Shown here: piece after piece, positions 1 to 8,323 of the stretch
How positions within the stretch are numbered: position 1 is the first letter of the stretch
How the letters are laid out: each line of letters begins with the position of its first letter
Origin: JADFJB01 sp964464595
GTDB taxonomy: Bacteria; Zhuqueibacterota; JdFR-76; DREG01
Length of the DNA: 64,000 bases
Assembly: GCA_964464595.1 (NCBI GenBank)
Contig: CAYXGW010000018.1
Location: forward strand, 1-64,000
Reading direction: 5' to 3'
Notes under the pieces: generated by a model
Told to the model about the DNA's origin: nothing
What the model saw: the letters and a program-made list of their open reading frames with translations, nothing else
Databases searched by the model: none
Translations under genes and position numbers: made by a program

Positions 1-73
1 TCGCAAGGCGATCCAGATGTTCCTTCTGTTCCCGGACCGTCCACTCCGTCTCTTGTGCTTGTTGTTTGGTCAT
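1..73 (-). CDS. N-terminal part of an unknown protein, cut by window edge
   Basis: An ATG at 71-73 on the minus strand is preceded by an AGGA-type ribosome binding site eight bases upstream and opens a frame that runs off the left edge. The visible start is MTKQQAQETEWTVREQKEHL, rich in Gln, Glu and Lys and probably helical or coiled coil. Only about 24 residues are present, so no family can be named. The start follows a possible gene remnant on the same strand by 12 bases. Confidence 0.4.
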   Translation of the reverse strand, partial: MTKQQAQETEWTVREQKEHLDRLA

Positions 74-85
74 TTGCTCTGTCCT

Positions 86-226
86 TCAATAAGGTTGCTC
101 TACAACACGCATGTAACGCTTAATCGTTTCCCAACCTTCCGAGAATATCTTCTTTGCCTCCTCTTGACGATAAAAGCCTGGTTATCGATTTTCATCAACT
201 TCATTAAGGCCGATCGGGTCGAACCA
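86..226 (-). pseudogene. Possible decayed gene 3' end with in-frame TAA
   Basis: In one minus-strand frame the sequence reads FDPIGLNEVDENR, then a TAA (182-184), then PGFYRQEEAKKIFSEGWETI and RYMRVVEQPY before a normal TGA at 86-88. A single C-to-T change (CAA to TAA) would explain the internal stop. The composition looks protein-like, but I recognise no family and no start codon. It sits 12 bases upstream of the partial gene at the left edge. The rest of 227-395 shows nothing I can support. This is a weak call made from composition only. Confidence 0.25.
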
Positions 227-395
227 TGACAATCGTATTGGGGGGTATCTGCAGAAAAAGAGTGAGCAATGCAATGACAGGTAGTCTGAGAACGCAAATG
301 GGAAGCAGAATCCATGTAAATAAATCGAATGGACATCTTATCTATATATCTTACTATTTTGGTACATTTCTAATTATTCAGAGAAATTGTGATAC

Positions 396-917
396 CTAAA
401 TAAATAAACTTACATCCGCATCTGCGGCGTATTCCAAAAAAGTCGCTGCACCACCAATTTCACATTTATCTATAAAATCTTCCCGTTTAAAGCCGAAAAC
501 ATCCATCGTCATCTGGCAACCGATCAAGCGCACGTTATCCATCTCAATACACATTTCGCGCAGTTCTTCAATTGTGGCAACACCTTTTTTCTTAAAGGTC
601 TGTTTCATTAAACTTGTAGCAACATTGTCGAAACCGGGGATGTTGCTCATCAATAGATTTGGGATATTCCAATTGATGTTTTGAAAACCTTTTGGGCCAA
701 AAGGCATTTTCATGGGCATGGCAGGATTACCAATCGGGGTAACGGTTGTATCCAATTTTTTCTTTAAAAGCGGTAAACCATAAAAAGTATAAAAAATTGC
801 TACCTCCCAATCCATCGCTCCGGCTGCGCTCGCCATAATAAATGGTGGATACGCCCAATCTAAAGTTCCTTTACTAGAGATTAAGGCAAGGCGACGAGTG
901 CCATTTTCTTTTGACAT
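396..917 (-). CDS. DsrE/DsrF-like (DsrE2-type) sulfur-relay family protein
   Basis: A protein of about 173 residues resembling the DsrE/DsrF/PrxE family of small sulfur-trafficking proteins, in the DsrE2-like subgroup. An N-terminal beta strand (RRLALISSKG) leads into a Rossmann-like fold. Cys133 lies in the motif LIGCQMTMDVFG, the usual position of the persulfide-carrying cysteine; Cys123 and Cys152 are also present. The start at 917 is chosen over an in-frame start 24 bases upstream because GGAGG sits seven bases before this ATG. It lies 20 bases after the TusA-like gene on the same strand, so the two are very probably co-transcribed. The role is inferred: accepting or passing persulfide sulfur with TusA. 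The actual sulfur source is not visible here. Confidence 0.8.
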   Translation of the reverse strand: MSKENGTRRLALISSKGTLDWAYPPFIMASAAGAMDWEVAIFYTFYGLPLLKKKLDTTVTPIGNPAMPMKMPFGPKGFQNINWNIPNLLMSNIPGFDNVATSLMKQTFKKKGVATIEELREMCIEMDNVRLIGCQMTMDVFGFKREDFIDKCEIGGAATFLEYAADADVSLFI

Positions 918-937
918 TGTTTTGCCTCCATTTAAAT

Positions 938-1177
938 TCAATGAGTTTTTTTGATTACAAAACGGTACAGCGACCCTTCCTCACTAGACTCCAGGAGCTC
1001 ATGTTTGGTCTGGTTTGCCCATGCTTGCATATCGGGCATTGCACCCGGGTCGGTGGAAATCATCTCAAATACATCACCTACTTCTAATTCTTTAATTTTT
1101 TTGCTTGTTTTTATAACCGGCATTGGACAGAGTAATCCACTACAATCCAAGGTTTCTTTGATTTCATATTCAGCCAT
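938..1177 (-). CDS. tusA: TusA/SirA family sulfur carrier protein
   Basis: A 79-residue protein with the two-layer TusA/SirA/YedF fold. The N-terminal signature LDCSGLLCPMP contains the CPxP motif (residues 17-20) whose Cys17 carries persulfide sulfur in this family; a second Cys12 precedes it. The central GDVFEMISTDPGAMPDM segment is typical. An AGGAGATTTTC ribosome binding site precedes the ATG. It lies between a cysteine-less paralogue upstream (nine-base gap) and a DsrE-like gene downstream, forming a three-gene sulfur-relay operon. Such pairs usually move sulfur from a sulfurtransferase to thiolation or sulfur-oxidation enzymes; which of these applies here cannot be read from the sequence. 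Confidence 0.88.
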   Translation of the reverse strand: MAEYEIKETLDCSGLLCPMPVIKTSKKIKELEVGDVFEMISTDPGAMPDMQAWANQTKHELLESSEEGSLYRFVIKKTH

Positions 1178-1186
1178 GAAAATCTC

Positions 1187-1423
1187 CTATATCTTTTTCT
1201 GAATTAAGAAACAAGTGTGGTACGGGCGTTTTGTTGTTTCAAGTACGGTATGGCCGGTTAATTTACTCCATGCTTTCATATCATACAAAGCTGCAGGATC
1301 ATTGGATATCATTTCGATGATTTCTCCGGAATTTAATTGTCGAACAGCACGACTTAAACGGATAATCGGAAGTGGATCGTATAACCATCGACAATCTAAT
1401 TTTTTGCTCACCACGTATGCCAT
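1187..1423 (-). CDS. TusA-like protein lacking the catalytic cysteine
   Basis: A 78-residue paralogue of the TusA-like protein encoded immediately downstream. The two align through LDC-RWL-YDPLP versus LDC-SGL-LCPMP and through the EMISNDPAALYDMKAW segment. The persulfide cysteine of the CPxP motif is replaced by Asp16 (DPLP), while the earlier Cys11 is kept. It cannot carry sulfur in the canonical way. It may bind a partner or regulate the active paralogue, or use Cys11; this is inference. The ribosome binding site is weak. As first gene of the cluster it should be co-expressed with tusA and the DsrE-like gene. Confidence 0.72.
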   Translation of the reverse strand: MAYVVSKKLDCRWLYDPLPIIRLSRAVRQLNSGEIIEMISNDPAALYDMKAWSKLTGHTVLETTKRPYHTCFLIQKKI

Positions 1424-1534
1424 AGGCTAACAAATTAAGGATTTATAATTTTAGGATCAAGACAATTCACCCTGAATTTATGGACAAAATATAAAAACAC
1501 TTTCTCTTTGATACAGATTCGCCATCGTCAAAAC

Positions 1535-1966
1535 CTAATTATTATCAATTTGCTTAATTCTTCTTTCATGCCTTCCCCCGTCGAAATCGGTAGTCAGCCA
1601 AATGTTAACAATACTTTTTGCAGTTTCAAGGTCGATTAACCGCGCGCCCAGCGACAAAATATTGGCATCGTTGTGTTTTCTCGCCTGCCTGGCTGACTCC
1701 AAATTCCAACACAATGCACATCGAATTCCTTTAACGCGATTCGCAACGATGGCTTCCCCATTCCCGGAACCACCCAGAACAATTCCTCGCTCGAACTCGC
1801 TTTTAGCAACCGCTTCGGCGACAGGCCTTATGAAAAGTGGATAATCGACAGATTCAGAGGAATTCGTGCCAAAATCTTTGACTTCATAACCTTTTTCAAT
1901 CAAATGAGTTTTAATTTGTTCTTTAAGCTCAAATCCAGCGTGATCCGCACCTATCGCAATTTTCAT
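1535..1966 (-). CDS. rpiB: Ribose 5-phosphate isomerase B (RpiB/LacA/LacB family)
   Basis: A 143-residue RpiB: IAIGADHAGFELKE at the N-terminus with Asp8-His9, DYPLF around residue 41, and GGSGNGE around 65-71, followed by RCALCWN and ARKHNDANI. It interconverts ribose 5-phosphate and ribulose 5-phosphate in the non-oxidative pentose phosphate pathway, in the cytoplasm. The active-site loop is GNGE, as in the Mycobacterium-type enzymes where a glutamate is the catalytic base, rather than the CGTG cysteine of E. coli RpiB. A strong AAAGGAAC ribosome binding site precedes the ATG. It is on the same strand as the sulfur-relay genes but separated by 111 bases. Confidence 0.92.
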   Translation of the reverse strand: MKIAIGADHAGFELKEQIKTHLIEKGYEVKDFGTNSSESVDYPLFIRPVAEAVAKSEFERGIVLGGSGNGEAIVANRVKGIRCALCWNLESARQARKHNDANILSLGARLIDLETAKSIVNIWLTTDFDGGRHERRIKQIDNN

Positions 1967-2021
1967 AAAGTTCCTTTACTTGTGATTACCTAACGTTTTA
2001 AGCTAAGCGTATAGTTAGGTT

Positions 2022-2618
2022 TTATGTAATTACTTTCTTTCCTTTAGATTTAAAATAAGTTGAATAGATAAGTTTAATCCATAACAATGGAATTATAATT
2101 ACCAATAACCACTTGGTGATAAATGCTATCAGATTTAATGCACCTTCAGTAAGCTTAAAAGGTGTTTCAATCCAGGTGAAAAATAACCATGTACAAAACT
2201 TTGACCCAGTTTCTTGCATATCAGTCCCATAAAACCAATAACTACATTTTACTTTTGCGAAGAATGGATTATAAAAGACAGACTTGAAATGAAAAACAAG
2301 TGGGTCACCTTTTAATAATTCAGGTTTTAAATACTTCCTAAAATCATCTTCTATTATATACATAACTTGTTGATTTTTAATCTTGAAACCAGCGAGGTTA
2401 TTGAAAAAACCAAAATTATTTTCATTTACCAAATATATGGTTGAATCAGTATCATTATTTCTATAGTCAACAAATTTCAAGCCTTGTTTGAAATCTGTTT
2501 CTAAAATTAAATTCAAGTTATTTTTAATGACTGTCTCACTGCCAAAGAATATCCAGCTTAGAAAGTATAAAGTTAAAATAAATGAAACGATGAATTTATG
2601 TTTGTTCAACTTATTCAT
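2022..2618 (-). CDS. Unknown membrane-anchored protein
   Basis: About 198 residues with no family I recognise. The N-terminus has one hydrophobic segment (roughly residues 8-25, FIVSFILTLYFLSWIFF) and the C-terminus a second one (about 160-185, FITKWLLVIIIPLLWI), with about 130 mostly polar residues between, presumably facing the periplasm. The C-terminal tail is lysine-rich (KSKGKK), consistent with a cytoplasmic end. The start is placed at the ATG following AGGTTTAGGAAA; the further upstream in-frame ATG would overlap the end of the upstream transporter gene. It lies 10 bases after that DMT transporter and may be its co-transcribed neighbour. The codon use is more AT-rich than its neighbours. 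Confidence 0.55.
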   Translation of the reverse strand: MNKLNKHKFIVSFILTLYFLSWIFFGSETVIKNNLNLILETDFKQGLKFVDYRNNDTDSTIYLVNENNFGFFNNLAGFKIKNQQVMYIIEDDFRKYLKPELLKGDPLVFHFKSVFYNPFFAKVKCSYWFYGTDMQETGSKFCTWLFFTWIETPFKLTEGALNLIAFITKWLLVIIIPLLWIKLIYSTYFKSKGKKVIT

Positions 2619-2628
2619 TTTCCTAAAC

Positions 2629-3567
2629 CTAACTCGCTTGATCTGTGGACTCACTTACGCTAATTCCACTATCATTATTTTTTACGAGAAACCGATTAAA
2701 CACACCATTTACAACCATAACACCAGACACAATAATCGCACAACCAACATAAACATACCAACCCAATTTTTCATCAAGAAAAACTACTCCAAGAACTACA
2801 CCGATCACCGGTATCAAGTAAGTAACCATGGATAGATTCGTGGCAGAAGTCATTTCGAGAATATGGTAGAAAACAACAAATGCAATAGCAGAGCCAAAAA
2901 CTGCCAATGCTAACATAGAATTGATTGCATTCCAGGAAGGAAAACTCATTGCAAAAGGACGGTCAACTATTAACGAAAACGGTAAAAGACAAATCGTCGC
3001 CATGAACAATTGGGCTGTTGACGCCACCAAGGGTGGTAATCCGCGTAGTTTTTTTCGAGCATAAACAGTGGATATTCCATAACATAAGGCCGCGCCCGTG
3101 AAAGCAAAAACCCCAAGTGTATCCATGGATACTCCCTCTGATAAAAAAGGGAAAAACATGACAACAATTCCCAGGAAACCAAGGGCAATGCCAAAACCTT
3201 TCACGAGATTCATTCGATCATCGCTTAGGAAGAAATGAGCGATGATGACTGTAAAAATTGGGGTTGTTCCATTTAAGACAGCCGCCAGCGCACTGTCTAC
3301 ATAGATTTCGCCCCAGCCAAACAAAACAAAAGGAAGTGCATTGGCAAAAACTGCCATAAAAGCAAATGACCGCCAGGTTTGAGCTTTAATGGTTAGCTGT
3401 TTTCCTTGCACACGCAGAATGATATATAAAATCAACGACGCGATTCCAACGCGGCCAGTCATTAAAGTAAATGGCGGGATCTCAAGGACCGCAACCTTGA
3501 TGAATAAAAAAGAAGGCCCCCAGAGAAGCGCCAGGAAAAATATCCACAGTAATACTCGAAGTCCCAT
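2629..3567 (-). CDS. DMT-superfamily (EamA) transporter
   Basis: A 312-residue protein with about ten hydrophobic segments arranged as two EamA repeats, typical of drug/metabolite exporters such as RhaT/YdcZ-like permeases. The second repeat contains the common stretch SATNLSMVTYLIPVIGVVLG and the terminal VYVGCAIIVSGV helix. EamA proteins export amino acids, metabolites or drugs across the inner membrane; the substrate cannot be predicted. It follows the PLP-dependent decarboxylase gene on the same strand by only four bases, so the pair could form a unit in which the carrier moves the amine product or amino acid substrate. That link is inference from spacing. Confidence 0.85.
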   Translation of the reverse strand: MGLRVLLWIFFLALLWGPSFLFIKVAVLEIPPFTLMTGRVGIASLILYIILRVQGKQLTIKAQTWRSFAFMAVFANALPFVLFGWGEIYVDSALAAVLNGTTPIFTVIIAHFFLSDDRMNLVKGFGIALGFLGIVVMFFPFLSEGVSMDTLGVFAFTGAALCYGISTVYARKKLRGLPPLVASTAQLFMATICLLPFSLIVDRPFAMSFPSWNAINSMLALAVFGSAIAFVVFYHILEMTSATNLSMVTYLIPVIGVVLGVVFLDEKLGWYVYVGCAIIVSGVMVVNGVFNRFLVKNNDSGISVSESTDQAS

Positions 3568-3571
3568 AGTC

Positions 3572-5047
3572 TTAAGGGGTTTGCCTGGAGTTATTTATTA
3601 ACTTAACTGCCTCGGCTTGGATGAGCTTCCAGGCTTTTTCAACATGTACTCTTTCGGTCCTTAAATTCGAAATTGCAAAACGAATAATATAAATTTTCCC
3701 AAGTTTTGTATGTGATAAGAAGATTTGATGCGTTGCATTAATCGCCTTTAACAGTTTTTCATTTAACTGATTGAGTTTATTTTCATCATCCACGCTTCCA
3801 GGATGAAATCGAAAACAGACCGTACTAAATGGCGCAGGAGCCATGACTTCAAACAGAGGGTGATCCTCCACCCATTGCATGAATTCTTTAGCCAATTCCA
3901 AGTGGTAACGAATCCGGCTAGCCAATCCTTCGTGACCAAAATAACGAAGTACAAACCATAGTTTTAACGATCGAAATCGGCGACCAAGTTGAAATCCGTA
4001 ATCCATAAAGTTGTCCGTTACTTCGTCATGTTCGGTTTTCAGGTATTCCGGCACTAAGCTGAATGCCTGGCGTAATAAAGCAGGTTTTCTCGTATAAAAT
4101 GCGCTCAAATCGATTGGAACAAACATCCATTTATGGGGATTCATCACTATCGAATCGGCTCGTTCCCAACCATAAAACAGATCACGTTTTTCCGGCAGAA
4201 TTGCAGCGGAACCTCCATACGCCGCGTCAACATGCAACCACAAGTTTTCACGTTCACAAATATTTGCAATTTCATGAGTCGGGTCCACACTTGTTGTTGA
4301 GGTTGTTCCAATTGTAGCGACAACACAAAAAGGCCGCCAACCCTTACCCCGATCAGCCTGAATCGCTTCCTGCAATAATGCCGGCTTCATCCTGAAAAAT
4401 TCATCAACTGGGATCTTACAAATAGAATCCATGCCAAAACCCAGGGTTATAGCAGCTTTATCCACAGACGAATGGGCATGCTCGGAAATATAAATTCTCA
4501 GGCGGGGCACATCCGTTCTGCCACTCATGCCTTTTTCTCTTAGTTTTAGATCAGTCAATTGTTCCCGTGCAGCCGCGATTGCATGAAGATTACTTGTAGA
4601 TGCCGTATCATAAATGATGCCCCAATATTCTTCCGACAAGCCCAATAATTGACGCAGCCAATCCATTGTCACTTTTTCCAATTCGGTCGACGATGGACAG
4701 GATTGCCACACCATCCCGTTAATATTGAAAGCAGAACCAATTAATTCTCCTAACACTCCGGGTGCCGAGCCACTGGAAGAAAAGTAAGCGAAGAAATCGG
4801 GATGATTCCAATGAGTCATACCTGGCATAATCACATTATCAATATCCGATAAAATCCTATCCATCGATTCGGGCGATGCCGGCGGTGTATTGGGTAACTT
4901 ATTAACAATATCACCAGGTTGGATATTTGGAAGAACTGTATGTTTATCGATTTCAGTAAAAAAATCTGCAATCCAATCGATTAACTGGTATCCATATTTG
5001 CGAAAGTCATCGGCCGGCATATCACCATGGTTTTTAGGAGTAATCAT
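3572..5047 (-). CDS. Group II PLP-dependent aromatic L-amino acid decarboxylase family protein
   Basis: 491 residues, the normal length for the aromatic-amino-acid/glutamate decarboxylase family (fold type I PLP enzymes). Recognisable features are the N-terminal MTHWNHPDFFAYF substrate-side segment, the PLP-stacking His of SEHAHSS (residues 189-192), the Asp of HVDAAYGG (Asp274) that pairs with the pyridine nitrogen, and the Schiff-base Lys306 in NPHKW. The pocket sequence DTASTSNLHA differs from the commoner G-G-T-A-S-E form. It would decarboxylate an aromatic L-amino acid (tryptophan, tyrosine, phenylalanine or DOPA) to the amine, in the cytoplasm; substrate choice is open. It is followed closely by an EamA transporter. 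Confidence 0.88.
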   Translation of the reverse strand: MITPKNHGDMPADDFRKYGYQLIDWIADFFTEIDKHTVLPNIQPGDIVNKLPNTPPASPESMDRILSDIDNVIMPGMTHWNHPDFFAYFSSSGSAPGVLGELIGSAFNINGMVWQSCPSSTELEKVTMDWLRQLLGLSEEYWGIIYDTASTSNLHAIAAAREQLTDLKLREKGMSGRTDVPRLRIYISEHAHSSVDKAAITLGFGMDSICKIPVDEFFRMKPALLQEAIQADRGKGWRPFCVVATIGTTSTTSVDPTHEIANICERENLWLHVDAAYGGSAAILPEKRDLFYGWERADSIVMNPHKWMFVPIDLSAFYTRKPALLRQAFSLVPEYLKTEHDEVTDNFMDYGFQLGRRFRSLKLWFVLRYFGHEGLASRIRYHLELAKEFMQWVEDHPLFEVMAPAPFSTVCFRFHPGSVDDENKLNQLNEKLLKAINATHQIFLSHTKLGKIYIIRFAISNLRTERVHVEKAWKLIQAEAVKLINNSRQTP

Positions 5048-5104
5048 CTTTTCCTAGTCATATTTTATTTTATTTCATTAAGTGTTGTTCTGTTATGTCT
5101 TTTT

Positions 5105-6037
5105 TCACTCTAACCCTAATTGAATTCTATATGTCGAATCGGCCACAGCATTCTTGGACCAATAATCTGTCATGATCGAATGTGTGCGTAGCGCCTTTGT
5201 TGTTAAAGATTTTGCATTCCTGCCAAATCCACTGGGTTGTGTCTCTTCCCAGGCTACGATAGTATGGGGAAAATTCTTTTCGAAGGTGATTGAGAGCCTG
5301 CGTTTCAATTCATTATATTCTATGGTATAAACCTGCAGCGGATGATCGGAAAGAGAATTATCCGTCAAATCTGTTAAATTTACTGATGCTTTTTCCACTT
5401 TACTTTTCGTGTGACGAAACCGGGAAAATAACAACCCGGGAATAATTTTGATATCTCCTTTTGGTAAAGTTTCAGGCGATATTCGGATACGGGTCCAAAT
5501 CTCATCTTCCAAAAGAACAGATTTTATCTTAAAGTTCTGATCGGCTTCGTTTTGGAAATAGGAGTGAAGTTGGACTTCATAATTACGGCTTCTAAGGTTC
5601 ATTTGCGTAAAAGTTTGGCCGCACCATTCCTGGTTAGAACTTGTGACTTTTAGTGTTTTTGGATCGCTTTGCAGATCAACTGGCGTGAATACCGAAACCA
5701 TGATTGAATATGGATAAATTCCGGTATAAAATTTTCTAGTTGCGTTTAGTTTTAGAACAGAGGTGTAATTCCTATTATCACCAAATTCTTTTTTCACCTG
5801 TTCGTATTTCAGGAAATCTTCGGTCACGAAAATCAACACTGCATCTCCAGGATGGATTTCTCCATAGCGCGCCTGATCCAGTTTATAACGGGTAAGTTCT
5901 GCTTTACCCTGGTACCAATACGATTTAAACTGGTCGCTTGGAGTTGAATTATTTTTCTCGTCCGCTATTGCAAAGCTGCATGCTGAAACAATAAACACAA
6001 AAAATAAATAGACCCGATTTTTTATTTTACTATTCAT
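5105..6037 (-). CDS. Conserved secreted protein of unknown function
   Basis: 310 residues with a clear Sec signal peptide (about residues 1-25, VYLFFVFIVSACSFAIA). The mature part contains TRKFYTGIYPYSIMVSVFTPVD and SNQEWCGQTFTQMN, a pattern I associate with a secreted family common in Bacteroidetes-type genomes that is sometimes mislabelled as a septum-formation Maf inhibitor; it shows no Maf nucleotide-binding motif. It is likely periplasmic. It is divergent from the DUF2911 gene across a 284-base intergenic region. Function is not predictable from what I can see. Confidence 0.7.
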   Translation of the reverse strand: MNSKIKNRVYLFFVFIVSACSFAIADEKNNSTPSDQFKSYWYQGKAELTRYKLDQARYGEIHPGDAVLIFVTEDFLKYEQVKKEFGDNRNYTSVLKLNATRKFYTGIYPYSIMVSVFTPVDLQSDPKTLKVTSSNQEWCGQTFTQMNLRSRNYEVQLHSYFQNEADQNFKIKSVLLEDEIWTRIRISPETLPKGDIKIIPGLLFSRFRHTKSKVEKASVNLTDLTDNSLSDHPLQVYTIEYNELKRRLSITFEKNFPHTIVAWEETQPSGFGRNAKSLTTKALRTHSIMTDYWSKNAVADSTYRIQLGLE

Positions 6038-6321
6038 AACACCTCACTTTTTAAAAAATCAAAATTTTGGAAGAATTCATTTCTATAATTCATTAAACAA
6101 GAAAAATCAAATCAGAATTGCAAATACAAAATGATCAGAAGAATAACTTTTGGGTAACTTTTGGAAGTTATTTGCGTATTGCTTTGTTCATAACTATAAT
6201 ACGATAAATACGATCCTAAAAACCACATATTTGCACATAGTCTTTAGAAATATTAGTCACTAAAAATATGTTTATTCATTACAATAATTCACTGTATTAC
6301 TAACAAAAAACGGAGATTTCA

Positions 6322-7428
6322 ATGAAACAATCACGAGCTACCACTTTTGTCATGATTCTGACAGCTTTAGTCATGGTCGCAGCGCCATTATTTGCGCAGA
6401 ACTTGACTACACCCCGAGCCAGCGCTTATGCGACAGTTTCTCAAAGAATCGGTATCACTGATGTGACGATTACCTACCATCGTCCGAGTGTTAAAGGGAG
6501 AGCCATTTGGGGTGCCCTGGTTCCAAATGGAATGGCCCCAGGTCAAAATTTCAATAATGGCATTGATTTTCCTTGGCGCGCTGGTGCGAATGAAAATACC
6601 ACGATTACTTTTACTCACGATGTATCCATTGAAGGGAAAAATTTGGCAGCAGGTACCTATGGATTACATATGCTGCCATCGGAAAATGAAATGACAATCA
6701 TATTTAGCAAAGATAACATGGCCTGGGGCAGCTTTTTCTATGATCCTCATAGTGATGCCTTAAGAGTTACAGTAACACCAATGAATTCAGACCATCGTGA
6801 ATGGCTGCAGTACGGCTTTGAAGGTCCTTCCAATACGTCTGCTGTAGCATACCTGCATTGGGAAAAGAAAAAGATCCCATTTAAGATTGAAGTGGACACG
6901 CCAAAGATCGTTCTGAATAATATGAGAAGTGAGTTAAAATCATTAGCCGGATTCCGCTGGCAAGCATATTTACAAGCCGCAAATTTTTGTTTGCAAAATA
7001 ATATGGCTACCGAAGAAGCATTGGCCTGGGCAGATAATTCTATTAATAGAAATAAAAACATCAATAATTTATCTGTTAAGGCCAGGTTATTGGGACAAGC
7101 AAATAAAACAGCAGAAGCCAATGCAGCCATCGCCGATGCCGTGGAATTTGCCAAGAATACCGGCGTTGAAGCTGACCTCAACACTGCCGGTTATTTATAT
7201 TTCCAAACAGACCAGGTAGACAAAGCCATAGCAATCTTCAAGCTTAATGTTAAGAAATTTTCCGATTCATGGAATACTTACGACAGTCTTGGTGAAGCCT
7301 ATGCGAAAAAAGGAAATACCAAGGATGCGATCAAAAGTTATAAAACTGCGCTGGATAAAGCGCCAGCTGGCCAGAAACAACGCATTCAAGGAGTTTTAGA
7401 CAACTTGCAAAAAATGACTTCTTCCTAG
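6322..7428 (+). CDS. Secreted DUF2911 protein with C-terminal TPR repeats
   Basis: 368 residues. A Sec signal peptide (about 1-26, ending ...AAPLFAQ) is followed by a DUF2911 domain (about 30-175) with the characteristic RASAYATVSQRIG, YHRPSVKGRAIWG and AGTYGLHMLP segments. The C-terminal third holds helical repeats, the last two reading as tetratricopeptide repeats (YFQTDQVDKAIAIFKLN and YDSLGEAYAKKGNTKDAIK). It is likely periplasmic or outer-membrane-associated, with the TPR part as protein-binding surface. DUF2911 has no known activity. An AACGGAG ribosome binding site precedes the ATG. A hairpin follows 16 bases after the stop. Confidence 0.85.
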   Translation: MKQSRATTFVMILTALVMVAAPLFAQNLTTPRASAYATVSQRIGITDVTITYHRPSVKGRAIWGALVPNGMAPGQNFNNGIDFPWRAGANENTTITFTHDVSIEGKNLAAGTYGLHMLPSENEMTIIFSKDNMAWGSFFYDPHSDALRVTVTPMNSDHREWLQYGFEGPSNTSAVAYLHWEKKKIPFKIEVDTPKIVLNNMRSELKSLAGFRWQAYLQAANFCLQNNMATEEALAWADNSINRNKNINNLSVKARLLGQANKTAEANAAIADAVEFAKNTGVEADLNTAGYLYFQTDQVDKAIAIFKLNVKKFSDSWNTYDSLGEAYAKKGNTKDAIKSYKTALDKAPAGQKQRIQGVLDNLQKMTSS

Positions 7429-7443
7429 GGAATTTCAGGTATT

Positions 7444-7486
7444 GGGTATTAAGGTATAAGGTTTACAATACTTATACCTTATACCC
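7444..7486 (+). terminator. Hairpin downstream of the DUF2911 gene
   Basis: Arms 7444-7460 and 7471-7486 are complementary over about 16 bases with one bulge, around a 10-base loop. The hairpin begins 16 bases after the stop codon and is followed by AT-rich sequence but no clean T-run, so it could be a weak terminator or an mRNA-end stabiliser. Confidence 0.4.
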
Positions 7487-7501
7487 ATAATTAATTTAAT
7501 T

Positions 7502-7646
7502 TCCAAATACCAAAAGACAAATTCCAAACAAATCACAATAACCAATTCACAAATTTCTATTAAATCGAACTTTAGTTTGAAAATTGAATTATTTGAATTC
7601 ATTTAATTATTTGGAATTTAGGATTTGTGATTTGGTCCTACAAACC
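7502..7646. repeat. AT-rich imperfect inverted repeat of CAAATNCCAAA-type units
   Basis: The left part (7502-7556) is built of short units such as CCAAATACC, CAAATTCC and CAAATCACAA. The right part (about 7590-7646) holds the reverse complements (TTTGGAATTTAGG, TTTGTGATTTGG). The whole could fold into a long imperfect hairpin. A one-armed relative lies at 60906-60962. The remaining intergenic bases up to 7914 show nothing further. Confidence 0.5.
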
Positions 7647-7914
7647 TTCCAATTCCAGTTTACAAAACTATGCGGTTTAATAATAATAGACCCAAAAGTG
7701 TGCGCCATCCCCATTTAATTTTCTCCTAAAAACCGGTTGGTTCATGAAAAAAATTATCTAATCGAATCTGATCGTAACAATTACTGCTGCGTGATTGTAA
7801 TTATCACAGAGGCTGAATTGATATGTGGTATCGAATAAAAACGATAGTCGTTTGTGAGGGAACCAGCCCAGATTTTCCTCTTCGAAATTAATCCCCAAAT
7901 ATTTTAATTAACTT

Positions 7915-8148
7915 TTACTCAATTATTTCCAGCATCACCCTTTTTTTTGAACTTGCCCCTGCAGCCGCATTGATAAGGGTACGAATAGCATGAGCAGTTC
8001 GCCCTTTTTTACCGAGGACTTTTCCCATATCACTCTTAGCTACATGTAATTCAAAAATTATGGAACGTTCGCTTTCTAATTCATTTATCCGAATTTCATC
8101 CGGATTATCAACCAAATGCTTAACCAGAAATTCCACAAATTCTCTCAT
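7915..8148 (-). CDS. khpA: KH-domain RNA-binding protein KhpA (YlqC)
   Basis: 77 residues, almost entirely one type II KH domain. The RNA-contacting loop GKKG (residues 46-49) sits in VLGKKGRTAHAIRTL, exactly as in KhpA/YlqC proteins. The N-terminal MREFVEFLVKHLVDNPDEI is the family hallmark. KhpA is a small cytoplasmic RNA chaperone, often paired with KhpB, and in many genomes lies between rpsP and rimM; here it stands alone without ribosomal neighbours. The family is certain; the RNA targets are unknown. Confidence 0.92.
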   Translation of the reverse strand: MREFVEFLVKHLVDNPDEIRINELESERSIIFELHVAKSDMGKVLGKKGRTAHAIRTLINAAAGASSKKRVMLEIIE

Positions 8149-8323
8149 GGCATTACCCTTTCCCTATTGCGTTTATAGTTATCCGCTCTGTTTTGCGGTT
8201 GGTCTCTTAAGTTACTTTTTTTTCATTCGAAAGTTCATAATAATCTCAGATCGAAATTGAAAACCCTATCTTTCAAGCAATTACTACTCCAAAATACTTC
8301 CCGTTTCCCTTCCTTAGTTTTCT

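Noticed and set aside
2488..2835. Plus-strand 115-codon frame opposite the small membrane protein and transporter genes
   Set aside because: Antisense to two better-supported genes, with biased composition (Asn, Thr, Ile) expected of a shadow frame.
5105..6037. Maf-type septum formation inhibitor
   Set aside because: Such secreted proteins are sometimes so labelled, but no Maf nucleotide-pyrophosphatase motif is present and a signal peptide is.
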